From Pseudomonadota bacterium (GTDB lineage: Bacteria; Myxococcota_A; UBA796; SXON01), in assembly GCA_005778355.1 (NCBI GenBank), contig SXON01000017.1, positions 1 to 64,000 on the forward strand: 64,000 bases of DNA. Reading direction: 5' to 3'. This document shows positions 49,079 through 57,998 of this stretch, piece by piece; position 1 is the first letter of the stretch, and the number at the start of each line of letters is the position of its first letter. The translations under genes were made by a program, and so were the position numbers. The notes beneath the pieces are model-generated. The model saw only the letters and a program-made list of their open reading frames with translations, was not told the DNA's origin and ran no database searches.

Positions 49079-50980
49079 ATGAAGGTCTGCTCGCTCTGCA
49101 AGAATAGCTACGAGGACTGGGTCGAGTTCTGTTTTCAGGACGGGCAACCCCTCCTGGCGGGTGCCGCCTCGCCGGCTGGTGCCACGAGCGGGTCCGCGCC
49201 GCCGCCGGTTTCACTGCCGGTGGCACCTCCGCCCGCGGTCAGCACCGTCCCGAGCAGTGTTGCGAGCGCGCCGTCCCTTGATCCCGGTGCGTCGGCAGAC
49301 TGGGACGCCTTCGATGCCCCCGAGCCGACGCTCATCCGGATGCAGCGGCTCGCTGCGCAGCAGGGCCCCGGCGGCGCCCCCGCCGTGCTCCCCAAGGTGA
49401 TGCAGCCGGCGCTCGGCGGACTGGTGGCACCGGCGCCCCCGTCTCGCCCGGGGTTCGGGTCGGGAGGCGCACCGAGCGGCGTGGCATCTGGCGCCGACAC
49501 GCCCGACTTTGCCGCGCCCGGGTTGCCGCGTGGTGGACTCGGCGCCCGCCCGCCGAGCCCCGTGGACGCACCGGAATCTTTGCCCGCGCCACGCGCCGTA
49601 CCGCCGCCCGTCCATGGGATCACGGCGGTCCCGCTCTCGGAACTCGAGGCCGAACCGGCGAGCACCGCCGAGGTCTTGAAGGCAGAGGCGCGCCAGGCCG
49701 AGGAGGCGCGTGGCGAGTCGGGCAGCCTGGCTCCGGTCGTGCCGCTGTCGCGACCTGCCGTAGCCAAGTCCGAGTCGAAGTCCGAGTCTGCTGGGCCCGA
49801 GTCCGACGGGCTGGGCGGCGACTTCTTCAACGAGAAGCCGCGCGAAGACGAGGACCAGAAGGCCACTGTGCCGATGTACGCGGCGCAAGCGGAAGATCGT
49901 GAGCGCGAGGTGCGGCCGCAACCCACCCGGTCGTCGAGCGGGCGCCCGCAGCCCGCGAGCAAGGACCGCGACGACGGTGGCATGGCGGCCCCGGCCGCAG
50001 CTGGAATCGGACTCGCGATGATCGGCGCGATCGGCGCTGGCGTGCTGGTATTGGTGCTCGGCGGCGTCTTGTGGATGAAGATGAGCGCCGACAAGGCCGA
50101 CGTGGTCGACACCACCCCGCCCCCGGCCGAGGTCAAGCCGCCGCCGAAGCTGGAACCGGCACCGCCGGTCGAACCGCCGCCCGTCGAGCCGTCGCCCGTC
50201 GAGCCGTCGCCCGGGGCGGTCACCGATCCCGGCGAAGCCGGGGACGACGGTAGCGACGCAGGCCTCACCGCGAATCCGAGCGCGACGTCCCCGACGCCCG
50301 GCACCGCCACGCCTGGGGGCGCGGCGCCCAAGCCCGGGGCAGCCACCACGCCCGGAGCCACCACGACCCCGGGCACCAAACCGGCCACGACTCCCGCCAC
50401 CGCGGGTACGGCCGCCAGCAGCACGGCGCCGAAGTCGGGCACCACGCCTCCCTCGGGCACCGGGGCGGCCTCGCCCTGGGGGACCGTGACGCCGTCGACG
50501 GCGCCAGCCGCGTCCACCACGTCCGACAATCCCTGGGGCACGGCGTCGCAAGTGTCCACGGGTACCCTGCGGATCACCAGCGACCCGACAGGCGCCACTG
50601 TCTTCGTCGACGACAAGCCCTACGGCACCACGCCGTCGTCCGTCGACCTTCCCTACGGCAAGCACAAGGTGCGGCTCAGCCTCGCCGGGCATCGTACCGA
50701 GTCGAGCGACGTCAACCTCAACGTGGCGTCGATGTCGGTGCCCTTCCGGCTCACGCCTGAAGAGATCACCGGCATCATCAACGTGTTCGGCCCCACCGGC
50801 GCATCGGTGTGGATCGACGACCACGACATGGGCCCGCTGCCGGTGAGCGTGCAGGTTCGCGAGGGCGTTCACGGGCTGAAGCTCATCCAGGCCGACGGCA
50901 AGTCCTGCTCGTCGAGCCGCGACGTGCGCTTCACCAGCGGTGGACGGCCGCTGGCGATCAACCTACAGCCCTGCGGCTAG
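49079..50980 (+). CDS. Zinc-ribbon, Pro/Ala-rich membrane protein with two PEGA domains
   Basis: 633 residues. The N-terminal zinc-ribbon-like part (CSLC at 4-7, FCFQDGQPL) is followed by about 280 residues of Pro/Ala/Ser-rich disordered sequence. Next come a membrane helix (about 302-335), another Pro/Thr-rich linker, and two PEGA domains at the end. The first begins GTLRITSDPTGATVFVDDKPYGTTP, the second GIINVFGPTGASVWIDDHDMGPLP. PEGA domains contact the cell wall or outer membrane. The layout (cytosolic ribbon, disordered linker, helix, surface domain) matches Myxococcota proteins thought to join signal input with the envelope. Stop shares CTAG. Confidence 0.75.
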   Translation: MKVCSLCKNSYEDWVEFCFQDGQPLLAGAASPAGATSGSAPPPVSLPVAPPPAVSTVPSSVASAPSLDPGASADWDAFDAPEPTLIRMQRLAAQQGPGGAPAVLPKVMQPALGGLVAPAPPSRPGFGSGGAPSGVASGADTPDFAAPGLPRGGLGARPPSPVDAPESLPAPRAVPPPVHGITAVPLSELEAEPASTAEVLKAEARQAEEARGESGSLAPVVPLSRPAVAKSESKSESAGPESDGLGGDFFNEKPREDEDQKATVPMYAAQAEDREREVRPQPTRSSSGRPQPASKDRDDGGMAAPAAAGIGLAMIGAIGAGVLVLVLGGVLWMKMSADKADVVDTTPPPAEVKPPPKLEPAPPVEPPPVEPSPVEPSPGAVTDPGEAGDDGSDAGLTANPSATSPTPGTATPGGAAPKPGAATTPGATTTPGTKPATTPATAGTAASSTAPKSGTTPPSGTGAASPWGTVTPSTAPAASTTSDNPWGTASQVSTGTLRITSDPTGATVFVDDKPYGTTPSSVDLPYGKHKVRLSLAGHRTESSDVNLNVASMSVPFRLTPEEITGIINVFGPTGASVWIDDHDMGPLPVSVQVREGVHGLKLIQADGKSCSSSRDVRFTSGGRPLAINLQPCG

Positions 50981-51891
50981 TCGGTCACGGCGTTGGCCAG
51001 CACCACGCTGGCGTAGCTGCCGACGATGGCGGCCGCGACGAGCTCGGGCCGATGCGCAGCCGCCGTGCCGGCCGCGTAGGTCATCGCGGTGGCCGCCGGG
51101 ACCGCGATGGCCACGGCGAGGAGGCCGCGGACAGGCTTCTTGTCGGCGAAGGCGGGGTAGCCGGGGAGGGGCACGTAGACGCGCGCGTCGACCAGAGGCT
51201 CGGACAGGGCCGGGAACGACGCTGTGGCGACCGGGGCCATGGGGGCCGACAGGTATATGGGGTCGGGCACGATGCCGAGGAGCGCGTGCGCCGCCGCCTC
51301 GATCTCCGCCTCGTCGCCGAAGCCGCCGCCGGGAAGGGCACTGGCGCCCGGGGCCTGGAGCACCGAGGCGCGCCGGCTCGCGGCCGGGGCGTCGACCCAG
51401 CCGCTCGCGAGGGCCAGTTCCACCTGTCCTGAGGTGCTGCCGATGGCGCCCACCACGAAGATGTCGATGTCGAGCGCGCTCACCGCGACGCGGGCGCAGG
51501 CGAGGTCGAGCCCGCAGCTCATGGCGGCGCGGGCCTCGGGACCGTCGGGCACGACGACCTCGACCCTGGGGACCCGAGCCATCGCGGCGCGGACATGCGC
51601 GGTCGCGATCTCCGCGTCGAGGCCAAAGGACGGCGAGGGCTCGACCGTCGACCACACTGGCGCCACGAGCACCCGCAGGTCGCGCTGGCCACTCCACTCG
51701 ACCGGCGTCGCGACGCGCATGGTGTTGACATCGGTGAAGGGAATGCGCATACGCCCCTGCGGCGTGCGCAGTTCCACCCCCCGGTCGGTCGTGTCGATGA
51801 CCTCGCCCACGACAGTGCGGCCGTCGAGCAGCACGACGTGGCGGAACTCCCCGGCGCGCGCCGCCGAGACGACCAGCAGAGCGACGAGCAT
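50977..51891 (-). CDS. Secreted protein with Sm-like N-terminal segment
   Basis: 304 residues from ATG 51891, whose ATG shares its A with the stop of the upstream gene (TGATG). Signal peptide ends near Ala-Arg-Ala. The beginning of the mature protein, VVLLDGRTVVGEVIDTTDRGVELRTPQGRMRIPFTDVNTM, resembles short Sm/LSM-like or GlcB-type beta segments. The rest is Ala/Val-rich with two Cys in CGLDLAC and several predicted helices, ending in hydrophobic helices. No firm family. Convergent with the PEGA protein. Confidence 0.55.
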   Translation of the reverse strand: MLVALLVVSAARAGEFRHVVLLDGRTVVGEVIDTTDRGVELRTPQGRMRIPFTDVNTMRVATPVEWSGQRDLRVLVAPVWSTVEPSPSFGLDAEIATAHVRAAMARVPRVEVVVPDGPEARAAMSCGLDLACARVAVSALDIDIFVVGAIGSTSGQVELALASGWVDAPAASRRASVLQAPGASALPGGGFGDEAEIEAAAHALLGIVPDPIYLSAPMAPVATASFPALSEPLVDARVYVPLPGYPAFADKKPVRGLLAVAIAVPAATAMTYAAGTAAAHRPELVAAAIVGSYASVVLANAVTD

Positions 51892-52550
51892 CACCACTCG
51901 ACGTCTCCGCAGCGCTCGGGCTCCTCGCCCGCGGCCAGCGCGGCGACGGTCCACGCGTAGGGAATGTCGAGCGTGGCGTCGTCGGGGGCAAAGGCCACGG
52001 CGACCATCGCAAAGCGCCCCGGCTCCACCAGCGTGGCCCAGTCGTTGACCGGCGTGGAGGGGGCGAAGCCCATGATCAGGTCGTCGCGCGTGGTCCAGGC
52101 GCGGGCCGCTAGGCCGCAGCTATCAAGGTCGAAGGCGAGTAGATCGACTCGGGCTTCAGCGGAGGAAGGCTCGATGTGGGCACACAGGGCGCCGCTCGCC
52201 TGGACCTCGATCACGCGCCAGTCGGCGTCGCCCACGTAGTCGCCGACGGGCTCGGTGGGGAAGGCGCTCGGCACCCCCGCGCAGGCCTCTCGCGCCGGAA
52301 CCTGGGCGGGACCCCATCCCGCGCCACGCAGCTTGCCGGCGAGGCGAAAGGCCATGCCCGGGGGCAGGATCTCGACGGCGGCCACGAGCGGACTGTCGTC
52401 GACGGCGTCGTCGCGCGGGCCGGCCTCGCTCCAGCTCAACTCCGGGGGCTCAACGAGCACCACGGCCTCGGGCGGGGCGCCGCCGGTGTCGGCCCGGGCA
52501 AGCCCGCCGAGAGCAGGCCAACCATCGCAAGCGGCGAGGAGCGCGATCAT
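51891..52550 (-). CDS. Putative lipoprotein
   Basis: 219 residues from ATG 52550, chosen because it gives the lipobox Leu-Ala-Ala-Cys (residues 5-8). The mature part is acidic, beta-rich and contains five further Cys. No family recognised. It is upstream of and coupled to the Sm-like secreted protein (TGATG). The 54-base spacer to the divergent GPI-like gene holds a C/G-rich stretch with no clear promoter. Confidence 0.6.
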   Translation of the reverse strand: MIALLAACDGWPALGGLARADTGGAPPEAVVLVEPPELSWSEAGPRDDAVDDSPLVAAVEILPPGMAFRLAGKLRGAGWGPAQVPAREACAGVPSAFPTEPVGDYVGDADWRVIEVQASGALCAHIEPSSAEARVDLLAFDLDSCGLAARAWTTRDDLIMGFAPSTPVNDWATLVEPGRFAMVAVAFAPDDATLDIPYAWTVAALAAGEEPERCGDVEW

Positions 52551-52604
52551 CGGCTCCGGGGGATACCCCAGCCGCCGCCGATCCGCACGCGATAGCTTCG
52601 TGGA

Positions 52605-53747
52605 ATGTCGCGTCGAGTGGTGATCGATCTTGCCCAGTTCATGCGCTCGCCGGCCGGCGGGAGTGCCTTGCGCCGACGTTGGCTCGATGGCCTCGCCCGC
52701 CTCGCGCCGCTGCACGCGCGCGCCGTGGCGGGCGACTTCCCGCCCCGACTCCCGAGCGCCGAGGCGTTGGCGGAGGCGACGGCCGCGCTGGCGAAGGGCG
52801 CCTTCGGCAAGGGTAAAGCTGGCATTGCGGTGCTGGGCCAGCCGGGCGCTCTCGGCAGCCTCAGGGCATGGCTCGCCGCATGCGGAGGGGAGGGGATTCG
52901 CCTCCACGCCGCGCCACCCGAGGACGAGGCCGCCAAGACGTGGCTGGCCCTGCTCGGGCCTCCCTGGATCGACGCTGCGGTGGAGCGGGCGGCCGAGCGC
53001 GGGGTCCGGGTGGCCGTGGCCACCGGTCGCGTGGACGGCGAGACGATCGAGCCTCCATCGAAGGGGGTCTGGATCGACGATGCGCACGCCGGCGACGCGC
53101 GGCTCGGGGCGCTCGGGCTGGCCACGCTCGCGACACTTGGCGCCGCCGGAATCGACGTCGCGGGGGCCCTCGTCGGCGCCAGTGAGGTTCGAGCCCAGAT
53201 CGACGGGCCGCCCGGGGTCGACAATCCGGCGTGGTCGCTGGCGCGGGCGCTGCGACTCTGTGAAACGGACCTCGGTCGCGACAGTGTCATTCACGTAGCC
53301 GGGGAGGGGAGGCTCGTGGCGCTCGCCGCCTGGGCGGCGCGCGTCCAAGTCGCCACGGTGGGGACGCTGCGTCGAGATGGGACCGGCCGCGCGCTGCCTG
53401 CGGTGGCCGAGGCCGGCGACGAGGAGTGGCTGGAGTCCCTGGTCCACGGGCCCCGCGCGCGCGTGATCGTGGCGTGGACGGCTGGTCCCGACGTGCACGG
53501 GGGCGTGGCGGCGCCGTGGATCGCATGCGCGACCGAGGCTGGTCAGGTGGTCTTGCGGGTGCGCCTCGGCGCGCTCGACGCGGCCAGCGTCGGCGCCGCG
53601 ATGACCCTGTGGCTGCGAGCGATGGCTTGCCTGGCCCTCCTGGAGGAGAGCGAAGCCGTGCCCTTGCTCTCGGTCGCGCGTCTCTACGACGCGATGGAGG
53701 CGGGCTCGGGCACGCGCGGTATCGACGAGGCGAGGCGGGTAGATTAG
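52605..53747 (+). CDS. Degenerate glucose-6-phosphate isomerase-like (SIS-fold) protein
   Basis: 380 residues, shorter than most bacterial phosphoglucose isomerases. The order GIDVAGALVGASEVR, then NPAWSLARALRL, then a region GDEEWLESLV, and GALDAASVGAAMTLWLRAMACLALL with a tail recalls the isomerase pattern Gly-Ile-Asp-Val...Asn-Pro-Ala...Trp-Leu-Glu...Lys. The final catalytic Lys motif and the typical ESxGK segment are not evident, so the activity is doubtful. An SIS-fold sugar-phosphate-binding relative is my best reading. It is 24 bases before the YfgM-like gene. Confidence 0.45.
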   Translation: MSRRVVIDLAQFMRSPAGGSALRRRWLDGLARLAPLHARAVAGDFPPRLPSAEALAEATAALAKGAFGKGKAGIAVLGQPGALGSLRAWLAACGGEGIRLHAAPPEDEAAKTWLALLGPPWIDAAVERAAERGVRVAVATGRVDGETIEPPSKGVWIDDAHAGDARLGALGLATLATLGAAGIDVAGALVGASEVRAQIDGPPGVDNPAWSLARALRLCETDLGRDSVIHVAGEGRLVALAAWAARVQVATVGTLRRDGTGRALPAVAEAGDEEWLESLVHGPRARVIVAWTAGPDVHGGVAAPWIACATEAGQVVLRVRLGALDAASVGAAMTLWLRAMACLALLEESEAVPLLSVARLYDAMEAGSGTRGIDEARRVD

Positions 53748-53771
53748 ACCGCCGACCCCGCTGGATCGCCC

Positions 53772-54584
53772 GTGGCCGACGAAGAGAAGAGCCCGAACGC
53801 CGCTGCCGAGACCGAGCCGCCGCCGCAGGAGGAGCAGGACTACCTGTTCAAGGCGCAGGTCGCCGGCACGGAGTTCATCCTCCGGTACTGGAAGTACGGC
53901 TTCTACGTGCTGGGCGCGGTGTTGCTGGTGGCGCTCGGCTGGGGCAGCTACCAGTCCTGGTCGCAGTCGCGGCGCGAGGCGCAGTTTGGGTCCATCGCGG
54001 CCGTCGCGTACAAGATGCCGACGGTCAACCAGATGGCCCTCTACGGCCTCGCGCCGAAGGACGACCCCAACGACACCGCCCGGCAGGCCACGCTGGTAGA
54101 GGGTGCAAAGCGCTTCCAGGCCTCGGCCGAGTCCGCATCGGGCTCGGCGGCGGTCTACGGCTATTTGCAGGCGGCCGACGCCTATAGTCGCGCTCAGGAT
54201 GCCGCGAACGCACGCGCGATGATCGAGCGGGCCACGAAGCTGAGCGCGCCGGACGTCGCGAAGTTCGCCGCCGACGCCCAGTGGGCGGCGCTCGTGGCCA
54301 ACGAGGGGAAGGTGGCCGAGGCCGAGACCTACCTCCGCGAGATGGCGGGCCGATACACCGGTTTCTTTGCGCAGGAGTCGCTCCTGCGGCTTGCGTCGAT
54401 TCAGGCCGACGCGGGCAAGACTGCAGAGGCCAGGGTCACTGTCGAGGAGCTGCTGAAACGATTTGAGAGCCCCGCGCGCGCGCAGGAGGTGGCAGCCATC
54501 GCGGCCCGAGTGGGTGCGACAGCCCCTGCGCCATCCGCTGAAGCGCCCGCAGCGGCACCGTCGGGTGCCGGGGCGCCGGGTTGA
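53772..54584 (+). CDS. YfgM-like (TPR) membrane protein of the BamB pair
   Basis: 270 residues from GTG. An acidic N-terminus, a membrane helix near residues 41-58 and a soluble part with repeated helices (Ala-rich pairs YLQAADAYSRAQDAANARAMI and others) match tetratricopeptide-type ancillary proteins of the Sec translocon such as YfgM. The next gene is BamB-like and overlaps by four bases (TTGA), the order seen in Escherichia coli yfgM-bamB. The C-terminal Ala/Pro tail is probably disordered. Confidence 0.8.
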   Translation: MADEEKSPNAAAETEPPPQEEQDYLFKAQVAGTEFILRYWKYGFYVLGAVLLVALGWGSYQSWSQSRREAQFGSIAAVAYKMPTVNQMALYGLAPKDDPNDTARQATLVEGAKRFQASAESASGSAAVYGYLQAADAYSRAQDAANARAMIERATKLSAPDVAKFAADAQWAALVANEGKVAEAETYLREMAGRYTGFFAQESLLRLASIQADAGKTAEARVTVEELLKRFESPARAQEVAAIAARVGATAPAPSAEAPAAAPSGAGAPG

Positions 54585-55867
54585 ACGGGGTGTCGCTGGC
54601 CGCCAGCGTGGTGGTCGGGGCGAGCCTGTTCGGCGCCGCCTGGCTCGACGAGACCTGGCTCGGCCAGGCGTGGTCGGCGGCCGACCTCGGTCACCAGGTC
54701 GCCCAGGTCCCGAGCGCGCCTGCGGATGGGCTCGGCGCCACGCCGCTCTTGCGGTGGGCGGTCAGTCTGCCCGGCTTGCCGCGACCAGTTGCGGCGCCGG
54801 TGGAGCCTGCGACGCCCGTGGTGAACGGCGCGGAGATCTACGTGGGCTACAGCGGGGCACACGCCCTGCTGGTGCTGGGCCGTCGCGATGGGAGCCTCGT
54901 CGACTCCCTGGAGGCTCGTGCCCCCGTTGCCTCGGCGCCGGTCTTCGCGACCGACGACCAGCTCGTTTTCGCCGATGCCGCAGGCTACACCTCGGCGTGG
55001 ACGCGCTCGCCCGGGGCGCCGTGGAAGCGGGCGTGGGAACACTACAGCGGTGCGCCGATCCTCTCGTCGCCCCGGGTCGTCGATGGCGTGGTGTACATCG
55101 CCAACGTCGACGAGCTGGTGTACGCGCTCGACCTTGCCTCTGGTGAACTCCGCTGGCGACACCAGCACAAGCTCGACGCGGCGCGAACTGCGGCGCTGGA
55201 GCTGTTTGGCGCGCCAGCCCCTGCCGTTGCGGGCGACACCGTATACGCTGGGTTCTCCGACGGTTTTCTCGTGGCGCTCGACCGGGCCAGCGGCTCCGAG
55301 CGATGGCAGGCGCAGGTAGGGGAGGGGACGTACCCCGATCTCATCGGCGCCCCGGTTCCCCTGCCCCAGGGGGGCGTCCTCGTGGGTGGCTACAGCAAGC
55401 CCCTGATGCGGCTCGACACCGCCACCCGGAGCCCCGCCTGGCGCCTGGACATTGGGAGCGCCGCGGCCGCGCTGCTGGAGGGAGAGATCGCCTACCAGCC
55501 AGGCGCCGACGGCCAGCTGCGGTGCATCGACACCCGGACCGGGGAACAGAAATGGACTTGGGACTCCGGTAGTTCTGGACCACTCTTGACGCCGCAATTG
55601 ACGCGTCAAGGCTTGTTGGTGGCCAGTACTGACGCGACGATCTACCTCCTCGACCCGGGCACCGGGGCGCGGACCTGGTCACTCGATGGCGCGGCCGTGG
55701 GTACCGAGAACCTCGGCGGCGTCTCGTTCACCGGCTTCGCCGCGAACCCTGGCCTCGCAGGCGACGAGATCTACGCGGTGAGCAACGGCGGCAAGCTCTA
55801 CGCCTTGCGGGGACGGGCGCCGGTTGCTGGGCCTAGCCCTGTGCCCTGGGTGGACGCGGAACCGTAG
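54581..55867 (+). CDS. bamB: PQQ-type beta-propeller protein, BamB-like
   Basis: 428 residues from TTG 54581. A hydrophobic N-terminus (about 5-22) suggests a signal or anchor. Repeated PQQ-like blades follow, with DLASGELRWRHQ, DRASGSERWQAQVG, DTATRSPAWRL and DTRTGEQKWTWD as in outer-membrane assembly factor BamB. No clear lipobox Cys is visible, unlike classical BamB. The link to beta-barrel assembly is inferred from the repeats and from the upstream YfgM-like gene. Another PQQ enzyme is possible but less likely because the blades are short and lack catalytic residues. Confidence 0.75.
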   Translation: MNGVSLAASVVVGASLFGAAWLDETWLGQAWSAADLGHQVAQVPSAPADGLGATPLLRWAVSLPGLPRPVAAPVEPATPVVNGAEIYVGYSGAHALLVLGRRDGSLVDSLEARAPVASAPVFATDDQLVFADAAGYTSAWTRSPGAPWKRAWEHYSGAPILSSPRVVDGVVYIANVDELVYALDLASGELRWRHQHKLDAARTAALELFGAPAPAVAGDTVYAGFSDGFLVALDRASGSERWQAQVGEGTYPDLIGAPVPLPQGGVLVGGYSKPLMRLDTATRSPAWRLDIGSAAAALLEGEIAYQPGADGQLRCIDTRTGEQKWTWDSGSSGPLLTPQLTRQGLLVASTDATIYLLDPGTGARTWSLDGAAVGTENLGGVSFTGFAANPGLAGDEIYAVSNGGKLYALRGRAPVAGPSPVPWVDAEP

Positions 55868-56123
55868 CTTGGGCGCGGAAGCGTGCGACTTCGGCGGGAG
55901 TAGGGTCTCGTCCCAAGTGGAACACCCCACCCTCGGCGCCGATGTCGGCCCGGTGGGCCGACATCGGCCGCCGGTAGCCGACGTGCGCACGCACCAGCGA
56001 TGTGAAGCTTGGAACTGGGGCGCATGTCGGCGACCGGCGGCGCCCCACTGCAAACCCACACTCAAGTTGACATAATATCTATTATCGGGTGTTGGGGAGG
56101 GCGGGCGAGGGGAGCCCCGGCGT
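55868..56123. other. Structured convergent spacer with two large inverted repeats
   Basis: 256 bases between converging genes. A perfect 14-base-pair hairpin with a three-base loop lies at 55938-55968 (GCCGATGTCGGCCC, loop GGT). A second inverted repeat, GCCGGTAGCCGACGTGC (55970-55986) with 56022-56038, matches in 15 of 17 positions. A small A/T-rich inverted repeat, ATAATA-TC-TATTAT (56072-56085), sits at the right. Two terminators and possibly a small RNA are plausible; I see no open frame worth calling. Confidence 0.55.
55938..55968. terminator. Strong hairpin, likely terminator after bamB-like gene
   Basis: Perfect 14-base-pair stem with loop GGT, about 70 bases after the BamB-like stop. 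No T-tract follows, so rho-independent termination on the plus strand is not certain; as part of a structured spacer it could also serve a non-coding RNA. The minus-strand transcript from nth ends beyond it. Confidence 0.45.
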
Positions 56124-56786
56124 TCAGGGTTCACGTTCCCCGAGGCCCACGGCGCACAGGCCTCCCAAGGGACAATCTCCACAGCGCGGCGCGCGCGCGG
56201 TGCAGCGGTATCGACCGAGCAAGACCCCGCGGTGCCCGAAGGCGGGCCACTGGGTCTGGGGCACCACCTTCATCAGGATCGGCTCCACCTTCTCGGGCGT
56301 CTTCTCGTCCTGCCAGCCCCAGCGACGTGTCACCCGGAAGACATGGGTATCGACGGTGATGCCGCTCGAGATGCCGAAGGCCGTGCCGAGAACGACGTTC
56401 GCGGTCTTCCGGGCCACGCCCGGCAGGCTCACGAGCGCGTCCATCAGCGGGGGCACTTGGCCGCCGTGGTGCTCGACGAGCAGCTGCGCGGTGCGGATCG
56501 CATTCCGGGTCTTCTGGCGAAAGAAGCCCGTTGGACGAAGCACATTCTCCATCTCACTCGCATCGGCCAGGGCCATGCTGGCCGCGTCGGGCCAGCGTCG
56601 AAAGAGCGTCGGCGTGACCTTGTTGACCATCACGTCGGTCGACTGGGCCGAGAGCTGCGTGGCAACCAGGAGCTCGAAGGGATCACGGAAGTCAAGCTCG
56701 CAGCGGGGGTCGGGCACGGCCTCGGACAACGCGGCCAGCCACGGGGCAACGTCGCGGGGGGGAGCGGGCTTCTTCGGGCGCGGCAT
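56124..56786 (-). CDS. nth: Endonuclease III
   Basis: 220 residues. It removes oxidised pyrimidines and cuts the abasic site in base-excision repair. Features are the HhH motif LPGVARKTANVVLG with catalytic Lys127 and VDTHVFR with catalytic Asp146. The FCL 4Fe-4S cluster is C195-x6-C202-x2-C205-x5-C211. Length and order fit. Its ATG shares an A with the upstream gene's stop (TGATG), so it is translated with the MopE-type gene. Confidence 0.95.
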   Translation of the reverse strand: MPRPKKPAPPRDVAPWLAALSEAVPDPRCELDFRDPFELLVATQLSAQSTDVMVNKVTPTLFRRWPDAASMALADASEMENVLRPTGFFRQKTRNAIRTAQLLVEHHGGQVPPLMDALVSLPGVARKTANVVLGTAFGISSGITVDTHVFRVTRRWGWQDEKTPEKVEPILMKVVPQTQWPAFGHRGVLLGRYRCTARAPRCGDCPLGGLCAVGLGEREP

Positions 56787-57880
56787 CAGCGACGGCGGGA
56801 ACGCAGCAGAGTCGCGAGCCCGAGCAGGCCGGAAACGGGGAGGGGTCCCGCGCCGTTGCAGCCCTCGCAGCCCTCGGGATCGGACTTGTCCCCTCCCCCG
56901 GTGTCGCCGGCGGTGTCCCCTCCCCCGCTGTCGCCGTCATCGACGATCGGCGCCTCGCCGTCGCAGTTGCGGTCGACACCGTCAGACTCGTCGGCCGTGC
57001 TCCCCGGGTAGATCTCCGCGTCGGCGTCGTTGCAGTCGGTCTCGACGGGCTCGCCGTCGCCGTCGGCGTCGAAATCGTCGTTGCCGAGGCAGTCGCTATC
57101 GACCCCGTCGTACCAGAGGTCGATGGCACCCGGGTAGGCGTCGTCGTCGTCGTCGTCGCAGTCTTCATCCACGGTGTAGCCGTCGCCGTCCATGTCGTAG
57201 TCGTCGTCGCCCGCGCAGTCCTGGTCGATACCGTCGTAATAGGTCTCGTCGGCACCGGGGTAGATCGTGGCGTCGGTGGGCTCGCAGTCCTCGGCGTCCT
57301 CGCTGCCGTCACTATCGGTGTCGGTGCCCGCCCAGTCCGCCACGACCGCGTCGACGCCCACGGTGCCGGAGCCGGCGAGCGTGAGCAGACCGAGGTAGCC
57401 ATTTGGCGTCGTGACGGGGCAATCGGTGAACGATCCGTACTGGAAAAGCCCGTCGTGGTACACCTCGATCTCCGTGCCGACGAGGGAGATCGCGAGCGTG
57501 GAGCTCGAAGCCGCCGGGAGCGGGCCGTCGTGCTGGATCTCCTCGCCGTCCTCGGAGTCGGCCAGGTAGGTGTCGCCCTCGCCAAACAGCACGGCGCACC
57601 AGCCGCCTGCGTCGTCCATGGCGTACACGAAGCCGACGGTGCCCTGGTTGTCGATCGTCAGGGCGATCTCCATGCTGGTGACGCCCACGCGGGCGGGCAC
57701 GTCGATCACGAGGTCGGGGCCGACCTCCGCGCCCTGTCCGTAGAGCACGCCGTCGCTGATCGCCCAGCTCCCGTCGACCTCGGTCCATGCCGACAGGTCG
57801 CCGTCCTCGAAGTCGGCAGACAGTTCCTCGTAGGCGAGCGCGCGCGGCGACGCGAGCAACATCAGGCAGTGGGCAAACAT
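56786..57880 (-). CDS. Secreted MopE-type metal-binding-repeat protein with MYXO-CTERM-like tail
   Basis: 364 residues from ATG 57880, which gives a short signal MFAHCLMLLASPRALA. The N-terminal ~190 residues resemble a ConA/LamG-like lectin domain (DFEDGDLSAWTEVDGSW). Then three or four repeats follow with Asp-x-Asp-Gly-Asp...Asp-Cys...Tyr-Pro-Gly (MopE/PF11617 type; calcium or metal binding), each with a paired Cys. The end, CEGCNGAGPLPVSGLLGLATLLRSRRR, is a Cys, hydrophobic helix and Arg cluster as in MYXO-CTERM sorting signals. It is read with nth. The surface role is inferred from the tail. Confidence 0.85.
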   Translation of the reverse strand: MFAHCLMLLASPRALAYEELSADFEDGDLSAWTEVDGSWAISDGVLYGQGAEVGPDLVIDVPARVGVTSMEIALTIDNQGTVGFVYAMDDAGGWCAVLFGEGDTYLADSEDGEEIQHDGPLPAASSSTLAISLVGTEIEVYHDGLFQYGSFTDCPVTTPNGYLGLLTLAGSGTVGVDAVVADWAGTDTDSDGSEDAEDCEPTDATIYPGADETYYDGIDQDCAGDDDYDMDGDGYTVDEDCDDDDDDAYPGAIDLWYDGVDSDCLGNDDFDADGDGEPVETDCNDADAEIYPGSTADESDGVDRNCDGEAPIVDDGDSGGGDTAGDTGGGDKSDPEGCEGCNGAGPLPVSGLLGLATLLRSRRR

Positions 57881-57998
57881 CCGGTCTCCGTGGGCGTCCA
57901 CCGCCAGCATACGGCCCTGGCCGCTCGCCGGGAAGTCCCCTCCCCGCGTTGACGGGTCACGGCCCCCGGCGTACCCTGCCAACCTCCCCCGCCGACGC

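Noticed and set aside
56067..56085. TTGACA followed by A/T-rich sequence looks like a promoter in the converging spacer.
   Set aside because: No -10 at 16-18 bases and no plus-strand gene downstream; it is probably part of the A/T-rich inverted repeat.
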